From: Mytilisepta virgata
Taxonomy: Eukaryota; Mollusca; Bivalvia; Mytilida; Mytilidae
Direction: 5' to 3'
Assembly: GCA_028015205.1 (NCBI GenBank)
Contig: CM051511.1
Location: 434,001 to 498,000, forward strand
Length of the DNA stretch: 64,000 bases
Below, piece after piece: positions 46,701 through 56,980 of the stretch. The notes under the pieces were generated by a model that worked only from the letters and a program-made list of their open reading frames with translations, was not told the DNA's origin and made no database searches. Numbering within the stretch: position 1 is the stretch's first letter; every line of letters starts with the position of its first letter. Made by a program: the position numbers and the translations under genes.

Positions 46701-49700
46701 AAAAAAATATATCATGATGAAATTCAGACCTTTGATCTCTCCCTTTGACTGGTACTATTTCTCTGTTGGTTCCCATTAACTAAGTTTGAAAATGGTTCTG
46801 TAAATGGAAAAAAAACAAGAAATATGAGTTATATGTAAAAATTAAATATAACTTGTATTTAGTAGTTCACAGCAAGATTTCCAGTTTTTCAAATACTCTT
46901 GTTTCCATATTACAATAATTTCTGTCTTGTCTTGAGCCATAACATAAAGCCAATACACATGGCAAAGGACCAATAATTACACCAATATAATCCTATGTGG
47001 TATAAGCTATTTAATTAACTACAATTATGAAGTATGCCAATACAGACTTTAAATGTACAGGCAGTTATTAACATATATTAAGTTGAATAACCCTTCAGTC
47101 AATTATTAGACTGAAAACCTTAATTTTGTCTATTCTCCATTTTCCTGAATATTCATTAATAAACTGATGTCACAATCAAGGTACATATCACTGGAAAGAC
47201 AGATAAGGTATACATTAAACATAAGCTTCCAAATCCAACAAAACAGAAAATAAATTGTCTCAAATGAGATCTCTTATTAAAAAACTGTATGCATTATGCA
47301 TCATCTAGTTTTATAGCAAGCGCAGTGAGCATATGGGTCATTTAGAAAAGTTTTTGTTCAATGGGGGCAGCCATATTGTGCTACATACTAAGGCTAGAAA
47401 AAGTTTCGTTTGCCATAAATGAAAGTAAGTAAAGTAAGGGAAATAACTTGCTTCAAATTATAATTTATGATACCGGAAATGAGTTTCTGGAAACGGCCAT
47501 TGCTGTGCTTGCATCATTGACCACGCCAACAGCATATTAGTTGTGAAAGCCAGAGTGACCTCAATTATAACTTATGTCTTACCTTGAGATTGCTGTGTAG
47601 CGTCTGTTTCATTGTCCATCGGTACATCATCATCAATAATACTGACATTCCTATTATCTTGGTGATTACTGTTGCTATGCAGTTCATCACTCGGTGATGT
47701 TAACATGGACTGGACAGGCTGACTACTGTTGCTATATGACTCATGACTAGGTGATGTTACACTGAATTGGATAGGCTGAGTACTGTTGCTAGGTGACTCA
47801 TCACTAGGTGATGCTATCACTGCACCTGATGCAGCTATATTTGGAGATGAATGACTTGAAAAGTTCTGTGGTAAAGGGTTTTGCTGGGAAAGAGGCCCAG
47901 CTGAGGCACTATGATGTAAGTGTCCGTGTCCTGATCCAACCGCATTTACCCGTTGATAAATTACACTTTTACTATTACATGGACCTGTCAATATTGACTC
48001 CTGGAGAACAGGTTCACTAACTGGATTTCGTAATGCAGTCTCTTTCTGTCTGATAATATCAGCTAAATGATTATGTCCTGATGTGTCCAAACAAAATAAA
48101 AACTTTTCATAGGCATCTGGTCCTCTGCGTAAAAGTTCATCTAACAACTGTCTAACTTTGTCTGGTCTTGCAGGTTTTACCTAAAATATATAAAATGCAA
48201 AAATAAATCTTCAGGTGACTTTGTACAGTAAATGAAATTCAAGATGAAATGCTCATCTGTAAATCCCTTATCTGGTCTGAAATATAGCTTGATATGAAAG
48301 GGGAATTTAATTTTATAGATTATATGATGTGCTAGGAGATTTTTTTCCACACAGGTTTTCAACTTTTGAACAATTTTAAGCAAGAAACTAAAAGATATCA
48401 AATTTGGTGCGTACGATTATCGTTTCTGTACTGAATTTCCTAGGGTTTGCTTATAATTCATATTTCCTAAAAACAAAAATGAAACCTTTAAGAACAAAAG
48501 GACCATAAAACAGATATGAATAACCTTTTGCATGTATAAATGCAACCTGATTTGTATGTACATGTAAATTCCACATAATTCGGGTCACGTGAAAATATCT
48601 CATCCTTATTATGCAGGGGAATGCTGAATTATCACGACTCTATGTACTGCAATACAGTTTTAAATTTGGATCAATTTTTAAAAATGGGAAAAAAGATAGA
48701 GCGGCTTTATCAGGCCATTATTTGAGGTCGAATGGTTGAATCGACCAATGAAAATGACCGTTCCACTTCTTATTCATAACAAACAGTTTTGTCATATTAT
48801 TGTGTCGAACATCATTTCGCTTAGTTGGAGCACATTTAATTAAGTGTATTGCAGCGTTATACCGAAGTCAGTGATACCAAGCTCGAGGCTGACCTTTATT
48901 TAGCCAATTGCAATTGTGAAATATATATAACTGACCTAAATCAGCTCATCTAACCAGTATTTTCTTATCATAGGATATATAACAATGTTTACATGATCTT
49001 TGTACAAAATTTCCCATATGGTTCAATGTTAAACAAAGTCTGCCTTTGGCGGTCATCTTGAATTTCCGATCAGCACAAAAAACATAATTTTGTAGAGGTT
49101 CATCCAATGCTTGTTCATACATAAAAACATTTCAATTGGCTTTATACAAATGTAGTTTCTGACAAGAAGACCTTTGTATAAATTTCCCCATACTGTCCAA
49201 TGACAAACAAAGTTTGCTGTGGCGACCATCTTGAATTTTGGATCGACAAAAAAAACATAAGTTTTGTAGAGGTTCATCCAAGGATCATTCAAACAAATCA
49301 ATTCAATTGGCTTTGTAGTTTCTGACTATAAATGTTGAACATCCAATCGGCACAAAAACATAAATTTTGTACAGAACCATCCAATTAACATTCCTGCCAA
49401 GTTTGGTTCCATTTAAACTGGTGGTTTAAAGTGATGGCAAAAACCTCAAATGGCCTTTGAGGCCAGGTGAGCTAAAAATGTATTTGGCCCTCTAGAATCA
49501 ACATGCCCATATTTTAAGGGCATGCGTGAGTTACCCTGACTTTCAACAAAGAGGATTACTGCTGTCACAAAAGCTTCTTAACCAGGGTTTTATCAGGGAT
49601 AAGTTGATGTCATCACTTAGGAAATTGACAATTAACAGTGTTCCAATATCTAAGATGATGTTGGACCTGTTCCCAATGTCATAACCTTTCATGTGCCTCT

Positions 49701-52700
49701 ACCGATTTGTGACTTCCCCCGGATTGACTTTGTTGAACTTCACAATGGGTGTCGTATACGAAGCAGGAACTGCTTACCCTTCTGGAGCACCTGGGTTCAC
49801 TCCTGGTTTTTATAGGAGTTCGTGTTGTTCATTGTTTTTTAGTTTTCTGTGTTTATTTGTTGTGTTTGTGGTTGTTCATTTGTCTTCCGAGGTTTGTCTG
49901 TCCAATGGATTACGTTTCTTTGATTGCTCCTTAGGTATATTTGTCCTTTCTTTTAACCTATAGTGGTCTATTCACCAAAACATTTCAAATGGAAATCTCT
50001 TTTTTTTTAGCAAACTATATGTAAGGTATTGTCAACGTTTTAAAGATGCTATTTTGTGCAATTTTTAATAGTCCAAGAAAGATTAAAAAAGGATATATTT
50101 TATAAAAACCGCTTACACTTTTAATTTTCACTTTTCATGGTGAATTCAACTAGAGGCTCTTAAGAGCCTGTATAGCTCACCGGGAAACCAGGAGAACTCC
50201 TAATAGGAGTCATTATACAACTTTGACCATTGAATACTTATAAAGGCCTGGTAATGAGGATCATTTCATTAGATGAAAGTTTCTTTCTATCTATTCTATA
50301 GAAGTCAAAAACTGCAAAAAACTGTTGAATTTGGAGTTGTTGTAAAACTTCATCCTATGGCGACATTTGTAGGCCTCGACATAAACATAAATTTTATCAA
50401 TTGAAAGTTTCTTTCTATCTTTTATAGTTTTCAAGATAGAAGCCAAAGACAGCGAAAATTATCAAATTTAGCCTTTCAAGGGCAATAAATCCTGTAAGGA
50501 ATTGACGTACAACTTCAATCTTATGGCAACTTTGGTACACCTGGTCATAAGGATCATTTCATCAATTGTAAGTTTCTTTTAATCTTTTATAGTGTTCATG
50601 ATAGAAGCTAAAAACAGCGAATATTGTCAAATTTAGCCTTTTAAGGACTCCTAAAATAACTCCTAAAAGGACTCGTCCTATAACTTTGACCCAACGCCAA
50701 TTTTTGTAGGCCTGGTCATAAGGATCATTTGATTGATTGAAAGTTTCTTTCTAGTTTTCAAGAATAAAGCCAAATACAGCAAAAATCATCAAATTAAGCC
50801 TTTGAAGGACAATAACTTCCATAAGGAATAGTCATACAACTTCAACACAATGGAGACATTCGAAGAGCTCTTCAATGCAAAGAAGGAATGTCGCATTCAT
50901 TTTTCTGTATCTAATATACTTTAGGAGATATACGACACAATATGTCAGTTTACCCCTTTATTCTAAAAATAGCCATGGCTGCAATGTTTTTAGCTCAATT
51001 ACAATAATCAACACTGCTTTTGTAGTAGATACCCCAAAGATGCGTGTGACCAAATTTGGTTACAATCCACTCAGTGGTTTCAGATGAGAAGATTTATTCA
51101 AAAAGTTGACGACAAAGAATGCCAAGTAATGACAATAGCTCACATGGACCTTCGATACAGCTGAGCTTAAAACCATTTGCATATAAACTCCCGGGACGAT
51201 GCCTCTGCATGGTGGACCCTAGGTCTCCGAGGGTATTCGCCAACTCAGTCGTCAGACTTGTCTGACATGATTATTCATTGATTTTTTACAGAAATTACCA
51301 GTATTTAACAAAATTCAAAAATAATAGAAACACTAAGGGTTCATTCCTTTTATTGCACATGGTAGATCTCCTTAGCTGAAATTTAGCTTCCTATTTCAGT
51401 ATTTTTGGTTATGAGTACTTCTTGTTTAAAATAAGGTTGGTTTTTGGTCTTCCAAATGTTTTGGTTTTAATGCTGCTGCTGAGAGGTAACTACTCGAAAT
51501 GCGTCGTATACAGCATAGTATAAATTTACTATATATAATATTAGTATCTTTGGATTGTTATTTTTATTTATAATAAAATGGTTGCAAAGAAGGTGCTTTT
51601 AATCTCACCTCATAGACTGAGAATAAATATAGTTACATTACTGAATGTCAAGTTGAACCCTGAAAAGGTGGTTTCGTACACATTTAATGGACAATGTCAG
51701 ATAAAGAGAAACTATGACGACAATGCAACAAGGTGAATTAAGGACATTACAAGTTAAATTTTTCAGTGTTCAATTAACCTAATTCTGAATAAAATAACTG
51801 GAACTTAAACCACTGCTGTGACGTCAGCCTATTCATTTACCGTGGATTCTTTTTCAAGAACCAACGCTTATCCATTGTATCTCTAATACATAACACACTA
51901 TGTTAATAGATATTTTTACATCAGAATTTAACAATCATTGAATGCATCAAGTTTATAAATCTCTAACAACACATGTCAGAATTATGACAAGGTATATACT
52001 GTACATGTACAAGTAGTCAAAAGTTCTTAGACTGTAGGGTCATATCATAAGGCCAAATAAAAAAATACATGTGTTTAGGGTAACACACTGAAAAAAGTCA
52101 GGTAGGGTAGGTAGGGAAATTTTTTTTTTTTACATTAATTTTTTTAGTTAGGTTGTATACTGGAGTCACCTTGACTTTAACAGTGCTTGTTGAAGAAAGG
52201 TTATAAGAAATTTAGGGTAGGCACTAAAAATTAGATAGGGTCGGGTTACCCTAAACACAACTATATTTTTTTTAGGCCTAAACATGAAGAAAGTCAAAGA
52301 ACCTTAAATCTTTCTCCATCCATTTACACACATCACAGTCTGGTGTAGAAAGTTAAATGACAAAGGAACAAGAAGTTGGTCTGGACAGACTGATCACTAA
52401 ATATTCACCACCAACTTTGCTTGCAGGGGTACAATAAATGGATATAAATAAAATTCTTGAATGTAGTGAGTGAAAAATAAAAAAGACTTCAAGGGAGAAG
52501 ATGTGAAAGAAAATATCTTGTATGATGTGATCATTCTGAAAGACAGTCAGCAAATTACTCTATGTTGGTAACTGGGGAACAAAATATATTGCCCTCTAAA
52601 ATAAAAACAGTTTGTCACTCTGCAAGATCTCTAATGAATAATCAGTGTCAATAATAAAAATAAAAAAATAAAATATATTCTCTTTATATATTAAACATTT

Positions 52701-53048
52701 AAAGAAATATCTTTTTTTCAAACTACAATGCACTATGTTCCGAAAAGTAAAGAAAATGATTTTTACAATTTTGAAGTGCTATACTTTTTCACTTTTCTGA
52801 TTATGCTTCAGGCTTTTGTCTCATCAAAATTCACACCAATTTTTTTATTTCTATTAATTGCTATTTACAAATGAAAAAAAAAACTTTATGTGTTTACGAA
52901 TGACCATACATACCTGAATGTATTCTAACATCAATGGGGTAAAAATTTCTTGTTCAGCAATTTTATCCCAAAATTCATTTTCCAAGGAAAGGTCACTGAC
53001 AAGCTTTGATCTACACTGTGTTATTGCTTTTTTGTGTATCTTATCCAT
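40626..53048 (-). CDS. CARD-containing initiator-type caspase, complete gene
   Basis: A cysteine protease of the caspase family, caspase-2/9-like in architecture, expected to act at the top of an apoptotic or stress pathway after CARD-mediated clustering. Exons: 52914-53048, 47583-48180, 46730-46797, 46261-46461, 45083-45302, 43191-43328, 41569-41678, 40626-40736; all phases join, giving 526 aa. CARD: about 1-92. Linker: about 93-267, Ser/Pro/His-rich with 19-aa repeats. Large subunit from about 268: PRGYVLIINNHNF, catalytic His362 in LMSHGN, Cys405 in NACRG. Possible processing sites DNAD411 and VESD429. Small subunit: ANTDFVIAYSTFPGYASFRD and GSWFI, ending TPAPTTTLRYK. The S1-pocket motif reads NACRG instead of QACRG. 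Confidence 0.93.
41040..41426 (+). mobile_element. TTAA-flanked MITE, copy 3 (387 bp)
   Basis: TTAA at 41036-41039 and 41427-41430; ends GGATGCTCGCTGGTC and GACCAGCGATCATCC. Same orientation and length as the 38-kb copy; located in the last caspase intron. Confidence 0.92.
41569..41678 (-). CDS. Caspase exon 7 (small subunit)
   Basis: Acceptor TTTTCCTCTAG, donor ACAATG|GTAATC. Encodes YASFRDAEQGSWFIECLIEV then HEEHIMDLLTM. The substrate-binding Arg (SFRD) and GSWFI are conserved; the usual Trp of SWRN is Phe. Confidence 0.93.
42995..43152. mobile_element. Fold-back MITE beside caspase exon 6
   Basis: ATTCTCCTTCA, GGAATTTCTCCACCCT and TAGTTAAATTTT return as reverse complements ending TGAAGGAGAAT. 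About 70 bp per arm. It ends 38 bp from the exon 6 donor. Confidence 0.88.
43191..43328 (-). CDS. Caspase exon 6 (inter-subunit linker and small subunit start)
   Basis: Acceptor CTGTTTTCAG|ATAATG, donor TTCCAG|GTAAAT. Encodes DNADSSIKLGGTSP, VESDTGP and KIPANTDFVIAYSTFPG. Asp-rich candidate processing sites precede the small subunit. Confidence 0.93.
43619..43848. mobile_element. MITE with TAGTCTCAGGTCAA inverted repeats
   Basis: TAGTCTCAGGTCAA (43619-43632) and TTGACCTGAGACTA (43835-43848) are exact inverses, with further inner pairing GGCCAC/GTGGCC. In the intron between caspase exons 5 and 6. Confidence 0.85.
44196..44983. mobile_element. pogo/Tigger-like MITE, 788 bp, TA duplication
   Basis: Left end CAGTTGAATCTTGTTATCTC and right end GAGATAACGAGATTCAACTC, inverted with few mismatches, flanked by TA (44194-44195, 44984-44985). 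Subterminal TTCGA motifs recur near both ends. No transposase. Confidence 0.88.
45083..45302 (-). CDS. Caspase exon 5 (catalytic His and Cys)
   Basis: Acceptor TGCATTCAG|GAGATA, donor GGGGAG|GTAATT. Contains SLIVVLMSHGNN (His362), GKPKLFIVNACRG (Cys405) and a His-Cys spacing of 43, as expected. Confidence 0.95.
45600..46050. repeat. Degenerate intronic repeat with TTTGTGACCTTGA
   Basis: AAGTTAA(A/T)CTAA(G/A)TTTGTG followed by ACCTTGA recurs near 45600, 45753 and 45922, with a fainter copy near 46000; period about 160 bp. Confidence 0.7.
46261..46461 (-). CDS. Caspase exon 4 (large subunit start)
   Basis: Acceptor TTTTTTTTCAG|AAATAT, donor CTAAG|GTATTT, 67 codons. KYSMSSNPRGYVLIINNHNF is the canonical start of p20; HRRGAKKDQ..L..LF.GFGFKV carries the conserved Arg of the S1 pocket. 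Confidence 0.92.
46730..46797 (-). CDS. Caspase exon 3 (linker)
   Basis: 68 nt, acceptor CATTTACAG, encodes EPFSNLVNGNQQRNSTSQRE and RSK. The donor AAG|GTCTGA is weak, so this small exon may be skipped; skipping would shift the frame (68 is not a multiple of three). Confidence 0.75.
47583..48180 (-). CDS. Caspase exon 2 (CARD second half and linker)
   Basis: Acceptor ATATTTTAG, donor CTCAAG|GTAAGA. Starts VKPARPDKVRQLLDELLRRG, then PDAYEKFLFCL and HNHLADIIRQ, the C-terminal CARD helices. Then about 140 residues of low-complexity linker with SPSDE, SPSHE and SNSTQP repeats and a final acidic IDDDVPMDNE. Confidence 0.9.
47660..47815 (-). repeat. 57-bp (19-aa) repeats in the caspase linker
   Basis: Three units with period 57 (TCAT(C/G)ACT(C/A)GGTGATG at 47684, 47741 and 47798) encode S-P-S-(D/H)-E ... 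SN(S/T)(Q/H). The period keeps the frame. Confidence 0.9.
48402..48985 (-). repeat. Dispersed element, copy 2 (inverse of 13.1-13.7 kb)
   Basis: Reverse complement of 13090-13722, from GTGCGTACGATTATCGTTTC to CAGTATTTTCTTAT. The palindrome of copy 1 is here a single arm (GGGGAATGCTGAATTATCAC). In the first caspase intron. Confidence 0.85.
49020..49480 (+). repeat. Interspersed element fragment ending AGGTGAGCTAAAAA
   Basis: Two degenerate internal copies with TTGTAGAGGTTCATCCAA and a right end GGCCAGGTGAGCTAAAAA identical to the end at 30907-30920. A partial member of the same class as 50150-51171. Confidence 0.65.
49770..49965 (+). repeat. Dispersed mussel-type repeat fragment
   Basis: TCTGGAGCACCTGGGTTCAC through TTTAGTTTTCTGTGTTTATT to GGATTACGTTTC. 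Joins the parts seen separately at 5590-5700 and 31400-31540, showing they are one repeat. Confidence 0.75.
50150..51171 (+). mobile_element. Bivalve interspersed element, uninterrupted copy
   Basis: Left end CTAGAGGCTCTTAAGAGCCT contains the exact palindrome AGGCTCTTAAGAGCCT and leads to AGCTCACC. The right end is GCTGAGCTTAAAA. About 1 kb. Internal diverged tandem segments (TTGTAGGCCTGGTCATAAGG) are visible. Reference for the copy split by the LINE at 24.8-30.9 kb. Confidence 0.75.
51269..51580 (-). repeat. Dispersed repeat, copy 2 (inverse of 32.7 kb)
   Basis: Reverse complement of 32670-32985; in the first caspase intron. Confidence 0.85.
52914..53048 (-). CDS. Caspase exon 1 (CARD, first half)
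   Basis: 45 codons, MDKIHKKAITQCRSKLVSDL ... MLEYIQ, donor ATTCAG|GTATG. The pattern K..R..L...L, F..L...YIQ fits a CARD. The start is the only ATG after the acceptor in this frame. Confidence 0.88.
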
Positions 53049-53050
53049 AA

Positions 53051-53064
53051 CTATATCATTCTAT
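53051..53064 (-). promoter_or_regulatory. Short 5'UTR with a minimal upstream ORF
   Basis: An acceptor TTTTCAG ends just above 53064, so the leader is spliced. Between it and the start lies ATG ATA TAG (53059-53051), a two-codon uORF ending 2 nt before the caspase ATG. It could lower or gate initiation. Confidence 0.55.
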
Positions 53065-53540
53065 CTGAAAACAATGCCAATTATTGTACATTAATATCAT
53101 CCATAAGAAAGGCTACATTTTCTATGTTAAAGGAGCAAATATTATATTTCTGTGACAGGAAGCATTAAAAAAAAATAATTTCAGGATACAAAATTAGTTT
53201 ATCTACTAGAAAAAAGTTTAAAAAGTCAAGCTACAAAGGGTTGTGGAAAAATACAGTCAGAAATCAAATAAATATTGGACAGGTAAAAACTTTGCATGCA
53301 CAAATGGTTGAAATAAATTCAGTAAAGGTGGATGCTGCCAAAAAAAATCCAGGATGTGATATATAAAATAGCCACATGATGATGGTTTATATCAACATTT
53401 ATTTTTGAGTTCTAATTTAAATATTACATGCATTATAAGAATTTTTATTAACTATATGAAGACATTAACAATTTCACTAAATTACTTCATGTATTTGGCA
53501 TAATTGCTGACATATAAATAAGAGAAACCATGAGAAAATC
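53065..53540. other. AT-rich DNA upstream of the caspase coding start
   Basis: Probably an intron within the 5'UTR, since an acceptor sits at 53065-53067. No first exon or promoter could be identified. Confidence 0.35.
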
Positions 53541-53759
53541 AACGACGGGGCTGGGGACTGCTTAAGGTCCCCAGTGGGCCAAGGGCAAAACCCTTGTAGG
53601 GGCCCAAGGGAACCCCTCTGAAAATGAATTTAACTGAATTTAACATGATACTATGAATTTAAATATAAATAAATGAATCTAATATGATACTAAACCCCTA
53701 ATGGGAGGGATTGTGTTTGATTTTCTATATGATATAGACTTAATCTTTAGATCAGTTTA

Positions 53760-54262
53760 ATTGAGGTCTGGAGCTGGCATGTCAGTAACTGCTAGTAGTC
53801 CTTTGATAATATATATTGATCATTGTCATTTTGCTTAGTTTCTTCTGTTACCTTTTTTTAACATTGGACTCGGACATCTTTTGAACTGAGTTTTACTGTG
53901 TGTATCGCTGTGTGTTTGTTTATTCCACATTGTCTAGAGGTATAGGGGAAGGGTTGAGATCTCACAAACATGTTTAACCCCGCCACATTTTTGCGGCTGT
54001 CCCAAGTCAGGAACCTCTAGCCTTTGTTAGTCTTGTGTGTTTTTTCAATTTTATGTTTTTATGTTTCGGAGTTTCGTGTCCTGTAAATTTTGATGAACTA
54101 GTATACATTATTGTTTAGATGCCAGCTGAAGCCCGCCTGCAGGTGCAGGATTTTCTCGCTGGATTGAAAACATATTGGTAGCCTTGAGCTGTTTTCTGCT
54201 CTTTGGTCGGGTTGTTGTCTCTTTGACACATTCCCCGTTTCCATTCTCTATAATTCTCTATT
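53760..54262 (+). repeat. Long dispersed repeat typical of mussels
   Basis: Recognised phrases: GTCAGTAACTGCTAGTAGTC, GGGTTGAGATCTCACAAACA, TTTAACCCCGCCACATTTTT, GCCAGCTGAAGCCCGCCTGC and GTTGTCTCTTTGACACATTC. I remember these as a highly repeated sequence in Mytilus. No ORF. Confidence 0.7.
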
Positions 54263-54523
54263 CTATTAAGGTATTTGAAGGTTATTAGACCGTGTTTCTT
54301 TGGAAGCTGACGATCATTTTTCTTAAATTTGTACCTCGGTTATGGAAAAAGATAGGAGCAAAATGTTTTCCTTGAGAAATTCGATAATCTCAGAGAATAT
54401 TAGTATCAACTTGGTTACCCGGTAAGGGGGTCAAATTCCCGGAGGCTCAGGGTGGAATCCGCAGCATTGGCAGGTATGATTTGGTGTTGTATCAGTTATC
54501 TACATTTATAGCCGTGGGTACTG

Positions 54524-54597
54524 AGATTTTTAGCTCAGTTGGTAGAGCGGTGGACTACTGAACCAAAGGTTCCGGGTTCGATCCCCGGTTGGTGCGG
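54524..54597 (+). tRNA. tRNA-like sequence with intact pol III boxes
   Basis: A box TAGCTCAGTTGG (54531-54542), D stem GCTC/GAGC, T arm CCGGG-TTCGATC-CCCGG and B box GGTTCGATCCC (54575-54585). The flanks that should form the acceptor stem do not pair and the anticodon stem is poor. Probably a tRNA-derived module of a SINE or retroelement, not a charged tRNA. Confidence 0.6.
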
Positions 54598-54637
54598 TAG
54601 GTAATTTTGGGAGACAAATCATGCTCTACTATTACAA

Positions 54638-54732
54638 TGGCGCCCAACTAAAAAACCCACGACTGTCAAAAAGGGTTGAAGTTGGATATCGTCATCGTAG
54701 GACGATGACTCTTGAGGTGGGGGAAGTGTAAC
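54638..54732 (+). mobile_element. LTR-retroelement-like PBS and polypurine tract, 65 bp apart
   Basis: TGGCGCCCAAC (54638-54648) is the usual primer-binding sequence complementary to the tRNA-Lys 3' end and is preceded by ATTACA, which could end an LTR. GAGGTGGGGGAAG (54714-54726) looks like a polypurine tract directly before TGTAACGG, a typical LTR start. No LTR pair was found, so this is at most a deleted or TRIM-like element. Confidence 0.4.
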
Positions 54733-54930
54733 GGCTTCCCTTGATTAATATAGAAGTTATAGAACCGTAACAGGTTTATAACTACAAAGATTTAATACAT
54801 TTTTGTTGGTATTGTTTAATTTAAAATAGACGAAAAAGATGATATCAACCTTTAATGGGACCTCTATTATCGTTTGTTTTATGTGCTAATGATAAAGTGA
54901 CAATCTCCTCACATTTTGTATAAATTTCAG

Positions 54931-56906
54931 GGATATCAAGTTGTCATGGATTTAATGGCCCCGCACTTACATAAGGAACACCATGTTACAATAGATAGCT
55001 TCTTCACTAGCCCCAAGCTTGTACATGACCTGAAGGACAATGATACGTTTTGTACAGGAACTGTAATCAAAAGTAGAAAAGGAATGCCGCAAAGTTTCAG
55101 AAATGCCCGCTTACCAAAAGGGGAGATGATGGTTAAATCGCAAGGTCCAGTTATGGCAATTCTTTGGTCCGATCGTCATATGGTAACAGTTCTTACATCC
55201 ACAGGTGATGCGAGGTATGTTTTACAATGATTTAGTTTCTATTCTACCTTATTGCAAGAATTTAAAGCTATTTCATTTCTGCTTGGTCACCTTTATGTCA
55301 ATTTAATTTGAAAAAGTTCAATTGTTGAAAAAATGAACATGAATATTTAAATATTTGTAAAGGTATTAAATTTGTCCATTTGTTCATCTCGCATTTTACA
55401 TGCGTTTTTGTTTGTTGTATGTAAAATTCAAATAGTCCACATATGCCAATTGTATATTTGAATTTCAGTAAAGTTGACACAACAAACAGTCGAGGGACAG
55501 ACATATCTATACCAACAGCAGTGCAGAGGTACAATTACACGATGGGTGGAGTAGATGTGGGTGATCAGATGATTCAGCCATTTGAACCTCAGTTCAAGAG
55601 TCTAAAGATGTGGAGAAAGATGCTGTTTAATTTCTTTGCTACAGCTGCAGGTATACTAGTTTTAAACATATTTATTCTAGTGATATTAGAATGAGTAAAT
55701 TCAAAATTTTTAATGGAATATACGGCAAGGATCCGAAACAAGTTCCGTCTCCAAAGCTAATGGTATAGTGTTGAAAGTGATACAGTATACATGTATATTC
55801 TTTATGATGAATTTTTACTGAAACAATCTATGTAGTCGCATTACATTATTTAAGAATCATGGCTGCCGAATTTTATTGTCATATTTACATGGACTTTGCA
55901 AATATTTTGTCACAAGCGTGGGCTTGGGATAAAATGTACAAAAACAACGAATGGCTATTTAAAAATGACAATGAAATTTCCAATGGACGTGATTTAATTC
56001 GATTCTAATATGAAAAAATATCCAATCCTATTATCGAGGCAGATATAATACATAAATATTTGAACTAAAACAACTCATTATGATCTTGAACATTATCATT
56101 TATTTTATTTAAAATTTCAGTAATATGTATTGTAAAAATATAATGATAAATGAATGAATAAAATACATGTATATAATTAAGAATTGAACTATATATAGGC
56201 TACTATAGATTGGTTCGATTTGCGCATGTGGCAGGGAATTTTATTGGAACTTGAGTATGGCTTTATTATAAGGTTAATACATGAAGTCTAAGATTTAGTT
56301 CTATACTTTATACATTTTGTTTATGCATATCAAACATGATCCAAATATTAAATTCTGTAATATTGAAATCGTTCCTTGATCCCAGATATTTGAGCAGAAA
56401 ATTTTGAATACATTTAGCGATTTGGATGTTTTTCTAAGCAGCACCTACATTATGTCTGCAATACAACATGTAAAAAAATAGGATGTCTTACAATAACATG
56501 TACTATATGCTTCAACAAAGCGATTCCTCAATAATGACTTTAATTTGTTGTGTCATCCATAATTGTGTTCCTTTGTTATTTTCAGTCAATGCTTACATAT
56601 GCTACCGTGATTCGTTTGTGATTCAGCCCAAGCTAGACCACTTGAGGTTTCATCAACAGCTATGCCAGGAAAAACCAACAACTCAGAACTGTACGTTTGG
56701 AACACAGGAATATCAGCCGGATTTCGGAGAGACATTTCCCAGAAAAAATACCCGACGGAAAACGTAAGAAATGCGTAGTATGCTCCTCCGGGCATGACGG
56801 TTTCAGGAAAACACGTATCCAGTGGTGGTGTCCCGAGTGTAAAGTCGGTCTTTGCGTTGACAGGTGTTTCAGGAGATACCATACCCGTGTGAATTATGAA
56901 GAGTAA
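54931..56906 (+). pseudogene. piggyBac transposase remnant with introns
   Basis: Three exons: 54931-55214, 55469-55650 and from 56586, joined by GT-AG introns in matching phase. Exon 1: VTIDSFFTSPKL (second catalytic Asp region), FCTGTVIKSRKGMP and AILWSDRHMV. Exon 2: RYNYTMGGVDVGDQM (third Asp) and a WRKMLFNFF helix. Exon 3: VNAYICYR, then a one-base insertion near 56737 that closes the frame at 56766. The next frame continues KIPDGKRKKCVVC, RIQWWCPECKVGLCV and CFRRYHT, the cysteine-rich C-terminal domain, to the stop at 56906. The N-terminus with the first catalytic Asp is not in the window. Probably inactive. Confidence 0.85.
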
Positions 56907-56974
56907 CAGTTACATGTGCATGTGTATAAAAGAAATATGAAACTATTTGATGGAATATGCATATTTATTATTAA

Positions 56975-56980
56975 AATAAA
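56975..56980 (+). terminator. Poly(A) signal after the piggyBac remnant
   Basis: AATAAA about 69 nt downstream of the stop at 56906. Confidence 0.4.

Noticed and set aside
54524..54597. Functional tRNA gene
   Set aside because: Good T arm and D arm, but the acceptor stem does not pair and the anticodon stem is poor.
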